Source: Phallus indusiatus
Lineage: Eukaryota; Basidiomycota; Agaricomycetes; Phallales; Phallaceae
Direction of reading: 5' to 3'
Assembly (NCBI GenBank): GCA_027605045.1
Contig: JAQFWX010000008.1
Span: forward strand, 1,736,001 to 1,800,000
DNA: 64,000 nucleotides
Part shown: in pieces, positions 36,701 through 45,023 of the stretch
Layout: each line of letters starts with the position of its first letter
How positions within the stretch are numbered: the stretch's first letter is position 1
Position numbers and translations under genes: made by a program
Notes under the pieces: generated by a model
Seen by the model: only the letters and a program-made list of their open reading frames with translations
Told to the model about the DNA's origin: nothing
The model's database searches: none

Positions 36701-37282
36701 TGCTGGTCTAGGACGGGTAGATCCCGTACTTGGTGCAGGCGGATCTACCGCTCTGTTTTTTCCTTTGTCAGAGCGTGCTCGTGCAGGCTCTGCTTCAGGA
36801 GACAAGTCTGTCGTCCTGACCTGGTCCCTGTCAGTGCCCGTGGTAGCAGGCTCTGGCTCGGGGTTTTCAACTCCTGCGTTGACGTTCTCGATTAATCGAG
36901 CTAGTCTCTGCAGTTCTGACGGGGACATATTCCCGTTCCTCACGCCATCGAGCAACGATGCGTGAACAGCGTTCATGGCCTCATCCCTTCGGATGGACCT
37001 GTCGCTCCTAACGCTAAGTCTGGAGCGACCAGATGCTATGGACTTTACGTCCTCATCTTCTTCATCAGCAAGTTGGGGCTGATGGTCCATCGTCTGCGAC
37101 GCAGGACGAGTGGGATTTTGGGTTGATGCATCCACTCTCTCCCATGTGGATGACTCTCCTTCGAGGGTTCCTTCCCTAGACGGGTCGGGATTTTCAGTTT
37201 GCACTGGCCCGGGTGGGTCAGGCTGATTGGAATCAGGTGTACCACGATCTGGTGCACTCTGACTCCTGGTAGTAGGAGCCAT
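30753..37282 (-). CDS. Gag-pol polyprotein of the gypsy element, one-base frameshift in integrase
   Basis: A single frame from the ATG at 37282 covers a long Pro/Ser/Arg-rich N-terminus, the gag domain, a zinc knuckle (CFNCGQVGHYRNACP), protease (CLVDSGCQG), reverse transcriptase (AYIDDVFVYS), RNase H (VVTDGSKCGVGAYYG), and integrase with CRSCGTCQTNK, GMDFVGPLP and HPQTDGSTERANRS. Near 31540 a run of A residues appears one base short. The frame then drifts to a stop at 31361, while the adjacent frame continues through the integrase end, a GPY/F-like region (YVGPYKVLSVKDN) and a chromodomain (VEELLAHRWSG...YLVQW-like...TWEPYSN), ending at 30753. The break could be a mutation, a sequencing error or, less likely, a -1 recoding site. 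Confidence 0.9.
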
Positions 37283-37339
37283 TGAATCCTCCTGTAATAG
37301 GAAGGGTTAATTTCGCTTGCTTAATACAGCGGCGGGTTG

Positions 37340-37364
37340 TTTTTAACGCCTTTGGTGTTAAAAA
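37340..37364 (-). other. Hairpin at the expected primer-binding site
   Basis: TTTTTAACGCC pairs with GGTGTTAAAAA (one G-T pair) around a 3-base loop, starting 3 bases inside the 5' LTR. The usual TGG that begins a tRNA-complementary primer site is not found at this position. Confidence 0.6.
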
Positions 37365-37367
37365 AGA

Positions 37368-37687
37368 TGTAACGTTTCGTTACTTTTTATAGTGTACCGC
37401 GTACGGTACACAAGTTTTATCACGCTGTAGTTTCACACCAAGAATAACAGACCAAGGGTGCTGTATTTTTTATGGTGTAAAACAAAATGCGCGTGCTGAA
37501 TCAGCACACGCGTAGCTACTACTAATGTATAGTTATTACATAATGGCTCGCCGCGTCACGGCGAGCCAGAGGTGTTAAGCGCCTCTGTTATTAGAGTAAG
37601 TAATAGTAACTACTGCAGAGGGCGAAGCCCTCTGCATATGCCTAAGTGGCATATACTCAATCCACCGCATGCGGTGGATCCGTTACA
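37368..37687 (-). repeat. 5' LTR (element is on the minus strand), 320 bp
   Basis: Same as the other LTR except for two base differences noticed, both inside palindrome arms (around 37557 and 37573). Promoter elements were not resolved because the palindromes dominate the sequence. Confidence 0.93.
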
Positions 37688-37692
37688 TCAAG
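37688..37692. repeat. Target site duplication TCAAG (right)
   Basis: Pairs with 28474-28478 and lies against the CGTTACA end of the right LTR. Confidence 0.85.
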
Positions 37693-38362
37693 GATATATT
37701 GATGCCTGCATCATTGAAGTCAAACCGTTCAACAATTACCAGTATCCCAGACTGCGTTTATCTGCGTACCAACAGCTGTATGACAGGCTCTCGATATGCA
37801 TTGAAGACAATCCATCGGGTAATGCTGCTGCCATATATGGACTGTCGTGCCTTGGTCCTCGCTTCATGATCATGAAGCTCAACACGCAAGCTAAACATAT
37901 TCGACCCGAAGTAGATGGCAGTGTACCCCAAACCTCACAGGCTCCACAGGAATGGTGGGGTTATCATGCACTCAGGAAGAGCGGCTGCTTGGCGCTGCAT
38001 CGTTTGGCAGCAGAAGTCAAAAAATCACTCAGCCCCAGACTCGAATTAGTGGCCAACCAGCCAGTTTCACTTGACTCCTTACCGGATGATGACACCAACT
38101 TCGAGTTCTCATGGGAGGATCATGATGAGAAGGATAAGAAGGGGAAGGATAAATTCCAAGCCTAATGTCTTTCAGTTTGTATACAACGATACTTTTTTTG
38201 TCCTTGTGCCGCTCTGTTTTTCCTCAGCCGTTTTACTCTGTTATGTCTCAAACTGTTATTTCATGCTGTTGTTTTGCAGCTGTTTCACCCTCAGTTGTAA
38301 CAGTCCTTGCTTTAGTTTAACCAAATGTGAATTTCTTTTATACTTCTACATTTGAGCAATAC

Positions 38363-39588
38363 CTAAACAGCATGGAAATAATCTTCAACACTAGGCGGCA
38401 TACACTGATACCGCTGAGAAGTCTGATTTGGATCAAGACAAGCCTTTGCATTTGTAAGTATAACAGCCACCCGGTATAAAAGTCCACAACGAGTTCCCCA
38501 AATTCGTTGGCGCCAATAACAATTCAGCTGGGGCCATTGCTTCGTCACTTGACAAAAAGCATGCTCCACTGAGATACGAACCCCACCCATTGCGGTATTC
38601 CATGCTTGCTGCTCTGCACTCAAGGGTTCATGTCCTTCGCTGAACGGGCTCAACATAGAAGGGCTAAGCCCATACGCAGAATCCCCATAAACCTGGAAAT
38701 AGCGTAAGTGCGATGGATCACCAGGATGCGAACGGGGCTGGATTGCATGCTGTTGCAACGTGTCCAACAATTTGCTCTCATTCAGAATGCCAATATCGTT
38801 TTGCGGTGCTCTATAGGGGCCGGATAAATGAGCAATAAGGCCGTTTGGAATTGCAACAGCCTGGAACTTCATCCCATGACGTTTCTTATATCCAGTATAG
38901 GCAAGTTCTTGAGATCGAGTTGGGCGACAGGTAGCACGTATAGTACAGTCGATAAAGCCGAAGATTGTATCACATGGGGCCCCGAAGTCTTGTAAAGCTT
39001 GCGCATACTCTTCCAGACAACGAGGATGAACCAGTCCACCAGCATCCCATTCTAATAAGAATCTCCACCTTCTGTCAATGTGTTCAATGAGATCACTAAT
39101 AATTTCTGATATCGCACTTTGAGAACGCGCATATCGAGTAACGAGGGTCCATTGTGTGCCCTCACACCGAAGATGAGCGCAAAGAAGCGCAAGCGCTTCT
39201 AATGCACTTGCAAGGTGGCCAGAACGTGTCTTGAGAGGAGATGGGATATCCAGTACAACTGACAAACGAAGAAGCTCTGAGTGTGTAAACCTAGCAAACG
39301 TTTAGCAGATTTTGAATGTCCAGATCTCAGCAACTCACCCGAAAGCCCACAAGCAATGACTAGGTCCTTTTTCAAGGAGGAATAGCTTATTAATTCTACG
39401 GCCACCTTGTTCTGGATGAGGTGAAGTACACCCTGTTGTGCTGCCTATGACTTCGCTGGCTGCAATGCCGGTAATCTGCCCAACTAGAGCTAGAGAAGGA
39501 AACTTTGTGGGTGCTGACGAGGGGTAGATTAATTCAGGAGCAGTGATAAATGGGAGGGTAAGAGAATGAGACCAGAACTTTTGGAAGG
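38363..39588 (-). CDS. HARBI1-like DDE transposase of the Harbinger-like element
   Basis: The main exon carries the DDE core: FGFIDCTIRATCRPT (first D), YFQVYGDSAYGLSPSM (second D) and RISVEHAFCQVTKQWPQLN (E), with the spacing usual for PIF/Harbinger nucleases. The N-terminal helical region (FTHSELLRLSVVLDIP, ARSQSAISEIISDLIEHI) also fits. A 52-base intron with GTGAGT and GCTAG borders near 39290-39345 joins it to an upstream exon reading GGRRINKLFLLEKGPSHCLWAFG. That frame stays open to about 39588, but no ATG is visible, so the start is missing or lies in a further exon. It cuts and joins DNA during transposition, probably with the Myb-like protein at 26601. Confidence 0.8.
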
Positions 39589-40170
39589 TAATGGTAGCAG
39601 CTAGTAGTTTGTGTCAGGGTACGCTACCGCGTCCCCTTACTTTCCTTATTTATTATCATCGGTATATGTTTATTTCTATTTCATTTACATTTCCCGTCCA
39701 TTACTTCCATTTTCCGTTTCCTCGTTCTGCCTCTATTTCACTTTCTTTACTCGCGCGCGTCGCGCGCTCGTACTCGGCGTGATGCCCGTGACATCACGTC
39801 GCTTAGGTTCGGTTCGGGCGCCTAGCACTTAGTTGTGTCAGGGCCGCACGCCGCGCTATCGTTTTTCATGTATATAGTCGCTGTCCCTAGAGTGAGGGTC
39901 CCTAAGCTTGTTCTCTTAGGATCCCCTCCCTCTAGGTGAGTAGTTAGTGTTTTCCGCAATATATTATCTTAGGATCCCCTCCCTCTAGCCTGAGCTGAGT
40001 AGCCCTAACAGTTTGCGCTTCTGGTGTGCTCGACGGTCAGAAGACATTCAGTGGCAGGCAGCAGTAATCACGATCTGTGACGCGTGACACGCGCCGGGTC
40101 TAACTGTACCGTTTTTGCTGGTATATTCGCTCCCATCAACGCTCTTTCGGCTAAAGAATAGGCTAAGGAA
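39589..40170. other. Non-coding right arm of the Harbinger-like element
   Basis: Pyrimidine-rich sequence, a CGCGCG-rich palindromic stretch near 39750-39770, and a 21-base direct repeat (39915-39935 and 39968-39988). No gene recognised. Confidence 0.45.
39915..39988 (+). repeat. 21-base direct repeat, two copies 53 bp apart
   Basis: CTTAGGATCCCCTCCCTCTAG occurs at 39915-39935 and again at 39968-39988 inside the right arm of the Harbinger-like element. Subterminal repeats of this kind can be transposase binding sites; that is inference. Confidence 0.7.
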
Positions 40171-40198
40171 CAGTGCCGTAGCCTGCAGCGAATAACAT
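40171..40198 (-). repeat. Right terminal inverted repeat
   Basis: Ends CAGCGAATAACAT; pairs with 26309-26336. Confidence 0.6.
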
Positions 40199-40788
40199 CT
40201 ATTGTGGATCAATAGTATTGAGTGATTTGGCGCTTATAGGCTTTGGAGGTTCGATCGCGGAATGTGCTTTTCTTTTTGGACTCTCAGAATGACCAATCAA
40301 CTCCTAAGCGGGAAAAAGACCTTAAAATCAAATGATAGCCCTAATAATAAGGAATTTGTCAGAATGAATTTGCTATTAGTAAATACAAAGTAACTCGTGT
40401 ATACTCATTATGTAATTTCGAGTGAAAAAATATTCGCCCCACCGGGATCCGAATACTGTAAGCCCAGATACGTATCTAGCCACCAGATACCACTTATCCA
40501 TTGGATCATAGTTGTCATAGTTCAATTATGTCTTTTGGAGGGTGATCATCAAATAAAAAGCAATCTTATTGGTCAAAGAAGTATCATAGGCGCTGTCAAT
40601 CGGCTAAGATCGGCAGCGCTCGATGGACGATGTCACAGCAACGGCGCTTACCTGCTCTACTGAACGCCCATGCCGCGTGCGGCACTCTGCTATGGTATCC
40701 GCTTAAATTTTGCTCCAGATGACGTAGACGAGGACTTGATGACAACGATTGTAGGGCACTCCAACCTTCGTTCTTTGCCTTTGCCACA
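40199..40788. other. Intergenic stretch before the HNH-family gene
   Basis: Short frames only; nothing recognised. A CCAAT-like TGACCAATCAAC occurs near 40290. Confidence 0.4.
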
Positions 40789-41892
40789 ATGGATTGCTAT
40801 GTCATCTATTGTAAAGGAACAGAAAATCAACATCTACTAACTATCCCTGTCACTGACGTCGCGGAATTCACAACAAAGCCGTTGAAATGGATTCGCTACG
40901 CTACCTTTGCCGTGCTTGGTTCAAAAGGCGACCTAAAAGAATACAATGATCAAGGAGACTGCGCCATTGACTATGAAGATTCGAATCCTCCTCAGCGTAA
41001 ATTATTGTTTATCCCTGAAGAACCTGTCAAATTCGTGGACCAATTCGGTTTAGACCATTTGGAGTCTCCTCAATTTTCTACAGAAAGCCGTGCAGATTTC
41101 AAAGATGCTGTTGTAAATAGGGATGGGATTTGTGTTCTCACCGATTTCCCTCCGACTATTGGCTTGTCCGCCCCGTGCCATCTTATTCCCCGTTCAAAAG
41201 GGACCGAGGTACGCTCGTTTGTTATATGTCTTAGTACACCTTTTTCACTTGGTGATTGAATCAAAAATTAATATAGTATATTCAAGCGCTTTGTCGTTCG
41301 AGGGCGAAGAACGCTGCGGACAAGGAAACCGAAATCGCTGATATAGACGATGTTCGAAATGGAATTCTAGTGGAGGTGACAATTCGTCGATTCTTTTCCT
41401 TGGGATTAATAGCCGTTCTGCCTGTGGGTTCACTTAGTGTCATTTTTTGTGGAAAAATATTGACCATTCTCCATGCATGCTCTCGCAATCCAGACCCCTA
41501 ATTTTGCTCTAGCTGAGAATGAAGTGTTGCCGCCGCCGACACGTTCAAATCCCGCTGCCAAGCCCCCCAGCGGGCCGTTCCGTTTTACACCGCATTTTAT
41601 CACCGACAGATTCAATGAGAGAGATTGGTCCATAATAAACAGCCTCTACAGGGGCGATTTCCGTTACCCAACCGATATTGTCAATGGGTGGCCAAGAGAT
41701 TGGCCTCCCATGTTTTTGTGGGACTTCATTTACGGTGTCATTGTCGCAAAGAGATATGGAAACAAGTCCGGGGCAATGAAAATGTTAAGCGATTCGGTAG
41801 AGACAAGTTATTACCCACAGGGTATAAAGGTGGCCACCGACGCGATAAAGGCAAACAGGAAGGAATGGAAGCGTAGGTTGCAAGAAATGTAA
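40789..41892 (+). CDS. HNH-endonuclease-like fungal protein, second intact copy
   Basis: Three exons with introns at the same places as in the gene at 11993. It begins MDCYVIYCKGTENQHLLTIP and has FTTKPLKWIRYATFAVLGS. The HNH region reads CHLIPRSKGTE, then (next exon) YIQALCRSR and IDDVRNGILVEVTIRRFFS, then TPNFALAENEVLPPPT and WPRDWPPMFLWDFIYG. Relative to the 11993 copy the last HNH histidine is replaced by Arg (TIRR against AVHT), so catalysis may be lost while the fold is kept. The short basic end (KANRKEWKRRLQEM) replaces the long coiled tail of the other copy. Confidence 0.75.
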
Positions 41893-42247
41893 GGACTCGA
41901 ATCAGAAATGGAAACCCACAGCAGGGCGGGCGTACGACATCTCCTAAGGGAAAAAATTGAATTTGAACACTGAAATATCGAAAGCCGAAACTATCATAAG
42001 GTATCAATAAACATCTCTTCAAAAATTTTTTAATTTTTAATTTTCTATACATCGCGTTACTTTACTATAATTTGAATGTGAAACTATCTCGTATGTAAAA
42101 AGCGGCTTTGTAAATTAGAACTATATTCATAACTGTTTACAACAACATCACAATCTGATAACTCTGATACGTCTTTGAATCAGCTGACGATTGAAATATT
42201 CAAGTTTTGCACGTCACTGTACCTCCCAATACTTGGGTAGTATCAGT

Positions 42248-43152
42248 CCTTGGTTTTCTTCCATAAAATTTTCATAACCTCCGAATTTCCATATTCACTG
42301 GAGACATTGAAACAATAGGTGGCGGGAAATTTATAGGCCATTCATTCGTGCTGTGCTGGGGAAGCCGCAGGTCCGTCCTAAATGCATCCAAAACCTTTTC
42401 TTCTCCCAGGCCGTACTTCTCATTCAAGAAGTAGTGAGGGGTCAGTTGGAACAGAAGGATTGGCAGTTCCTGACTGTGGAAGGACTTCGCCGACATCGAG
42501 GTGGAAGTGGGTCTTAAAATATTATAAGTTGATTCCACGCAAAATAATATGACTTACTGGTAAAAATCCCACTAACCCATCGTGAAAGATGGGGTGAATA
42601 TGGTGATCCAGAAACATCCCGTTCCTGACATTGTCGATGTCTTCTATGATCCTCTCCCACTTCGCTTTTCGGAAACGACTGACGGCTTTAATATACTTAA
42701 TTTCCTTTAGAGCACCTTTGGCGTGCGGAATTATATGGGAAATCTCAGCTAGCCTCGAAGAGGAGTTGGCCCCAACAATAACTGTCGTCACGTCTCTGTC
42801 TAATATTTTCTGTCGGAAGCGAGTTTGGCGTTTCTTAACAGCATTGGGCGTCGTCCTGTTGTTGAGGCCAAGGAAGTCGATAAATTTCAGTTTTCTATTG
42901 GGAATATAAATAAGTTTTTCGTAGGGCGGGGGGCCGGCTGGTTTAAATCGAGGTGGATTTAGGTTGGAAAATCAAAGTTAGAATCGTCGTAACCTTTTAA
43001 TTCGCCTTCAGAACCGAGAATCGCAAAGCAAACGTATCTGATCCACTTGAGTGGTTTGGTTGAGAGTTTTGCAGCGTCCAGTGCCACGGGAATGCTTAAA
43101 AATGTTGGTCGAGAGGTAAATTCTTGGAGCAAAAAACAGTATAGAAATCCAT
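42248..43152 (-). pseudogene. HNH-family copy with frameshifts
   Basis: The start (ATG 43152) reads MDFYTVFCSKNLPLDQHF, then the frame breaks in a T run near 43096; the next frame continues IPVALDAAKLSTKPLKWIRY. Later blocks RDVTTVIVGANSSS, HIIPHAKGALKEIK and DNVRNGMFLDHHIHPIFH keep the H/N/H residues. After WPINFPPP the frame slips again, and the expected YGNSEVMKILW follows in another frame. Two or more single-base slips argue for a decayed copy. It is inverted relative to 40789. Confidence 0.7.
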
Positions 43153-43599
43153 GAGAAGGAAACTTGAATAGTCTGGAATAAGGCTTGAGATGATAGAAAC
43201 TCAGTCTAGGAAAACAATTAGTTTGTATGGGACAGGCTTAGATGAGATATTACCTCTCAGGTAAAGCAACAGATGCTGAGGAATTCGGACCCCGGAACGA
43301 AGGATTGGTATTTGATTGGGGTTGAAGGAGTTCATTGGTACGAAGTATCGGAATCTGGATTATAAAAAATATTATTTGTTGACTCTTTTGAAAAATGATA
43401 CAACTCACCGGCAAGCAAATTCATCAAAAATGGGGTGGATATCATGACGCTCGGTGTCCATCAACCTTCCATTCAACTTGACCGTTGGGGTCCTCAATGT
43501 TGTTTGCATATAACCGTCTCTGAGCTGGCTTGTCTGCGACGACTGAATAGTTCGATATACCTAATTTCCTTTAGATAAAATTGAAATTATGTGGATTAA

Positions 43600-44010
43600 T
43601 GAGCATACATCGAATTTAGACGCTTTGGTGTGCGGAAATGGGGTAGGAAATGGTGTGGTACGGTTGGGCTGGCTCCTCGGCGGCGGTGATAATACCGGTT
43701 ACATCCCTAGCCGGTATTTCTAGTCGAAAGCTCGCTCAGTTCTCTGTAATGGGCTTGAAAGACGTCTCGTTGTCTGTAACACAGAGGATTTAGAGGGATT
43801 TTGGTGCTTTGGGGGATATGCGTTGAAGAGGGGTCGGTCAGTCTTGAGATTGAGGTATTCGACACAGGGTCTTTAAAATTGTCATAAACTTTTAAATCCA
43901 CTTAAGACCCGAGAATGAAAACATACCGTATTCGCTGTAAGTGGTTTGGTGGAGTGTTTAACGTCTATCGCGAGAATGGTTAAAAGGGTTTGCCTATAAA
44001 GAGTTCTCTT
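43600..44010 (-). pseudogene. Heavily decayed HNH-family copy
   Basis: Fragments QTLLTILAIDVKHSTKPL (about 43930-44000) and ARDVTGIITAAEEP followed by HTISYPISAHQS (about 43600-43720) match the N-terminal and HNH regions of the family, with stops and frame changes between. It lies head-to-tail with the copy at 42248. Confidence 0.6.
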
Positions 44011-44115
44011 GAGCAATAAAATGTAAACAATTGAGCAGACGAGATACCTGAATATATAAGACCTCATGGTTAAAGGAAACAGGTGCTGAGAGATTCTCGA
44101 TTCGGACTCAGACAA

Positions 44116-45023
44116 GACACTTTATATACTGTTCAAAAAGAATGTTCAAAATTATTACATAAGAAAAAAAGGGAACGTGGACTCAGTTGAGCTGCTGAGC
44201 TAGTAAATACAATCCCTTGAGACCAGCAAACTCTCTGAGATACTAGATACATAGATACTCTCATACCCCTTCAAGTTCAAGTTTGAATCAGTCCGACGAT
44301 TCAAATATTCAGTATTCAGTACTCAGTCCGAGTCGCCTAACTGGTTATGCGCCGAGAGTGTCCGCCCCAAGTCCTCTGAGCTCCTCTTCTGTAAATCGAA
44401 CAAACACACTGACACTGTGTAGTGAATTTACGGTAGTTGTCTACTATCCAGTCAGGACTCAGGTAAACGTGGTCAAAGTAAACGACAGATTAGTCAGCTC
44501 CACTCTATTCGGGCGTCTATTTTACCTCGGTGATGCATGCACGCTACGAAGAAACAACTGTACTTAGGATTGGAATGAGAACACACTTAAACTAGAAAAG
44601 CGAGAGCTTATGTATTGCTTCAACTTTATGATGAGCGCAGCATCGCAACTATATACATTTAGTACAAGGCATACTGCAGCACAGCGCCTTTGACTCAAAA
44701 GCGACCCCAACGCAGACTGATAGATTGATTCCGTGCCAGTGGACTTGGAGTTGCTACTCGCCGACGGTGTGCTTGTCGAATTGGGTGCTGTCTCAGTGCC
44801 CTAAATTCAAATATTCAAATATTATTCTTATTATTAGCTCTGCGCGGCAACGGCGGTGACCAGGTTCGGAGCCATTTTCAGAGTCAGCGCCGTCGTCTTT
44901 TGAACTTTGTCCACTGCCACCCATCCACCGTAAAACACCTACAGCGGATCGATGGCCTATTGAAACAGGCTCTCAGATCTGTTTGTTCGTAGTTTTTACA
45001 TATTGCCAAAGAGCATGAACTAA
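44116..45023. other. Intergenic stretch upstream of the HECT gene
   Basis: Short frames without features. Probably holds the promoter and 5' leader of the HECT ligase; no clear TATA box. Confidence 0.4.

Larger units (their letters stand above)
28479..37687 (-). mobile_element. Ty3/gypsy chromodomain LTR retrotransposon rich in inverted repeats
   Basis: 9,209 bp with 320 bp LTRs, TG...CA ends and a 5 bp target duplication. Minus-strand order: LTR, gag-protease-RT-RNaseH-integrase-chromodomain, an extra frame, polypurine tract, LTR. The LTRs differ at only two positions by eye, so the insertion is recent. The entire length is filled with short perfect inverted repeats (see findings). Pol carries a one-base frameshift, so this copy may depend on others. 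Confidence 0.93.
28091..38165 (+). pseudogene. Third gene of the Harbinger-like element, split by the gypsy insertion
   Basis: The left part (28091-28478) starts MVRLFAMEPDLSLLEF and is open up to the LTR; the reading frame meets a stop inside the LTR. The right part (37693-38165) resumes with GYIDACIIEVKPFN and ends KKGKDKFQA. Removing the element plus one TCAAG copy joins them in frame (CAT CAA G|GA TAT) with 286 codons. No intron is needed. The EVK at the junction, with acidic residues before it, vaguely resembles a PD-(D/E)XK nuclease core; this is only a suggestion. The insertion destroys this copy unless the element is removed. Confidence 0.7.
26309..40198. mobile_element. PIF/Harbinger-like DNA transposon, interrupted by a gypsy element
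   Basis: Terminal inverted repeats (26309-26336 and 40171-40198) match at 24 of 28 positions. Inside lie a Myb/SANT-like gene, a HARBI1-like DDE transposase and a third gene split by a 9.2 kb retrotransposon. Without that insertion the unit would be about 4.7 kb, a reasonable size for this superfamily. The expected 3 bp TWA target duplication is not clear (TAA left, CTA right), so the exact limits may be off by a few bases. Confidence 0.6.

Noticed and set aside
29035..36965. Many open frames on the + strand inside the gypsy element
   Set aside because: They are antisense to gag-pol and the extra frame. The inverted-repeat texture makes both strands look similar and keeps antisense frames open.
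40240..40265. GGTTCGATC resembling a tRNA T-loop
   Set aside because: No acceptor stem, A box or cloverleaf could be built around it.
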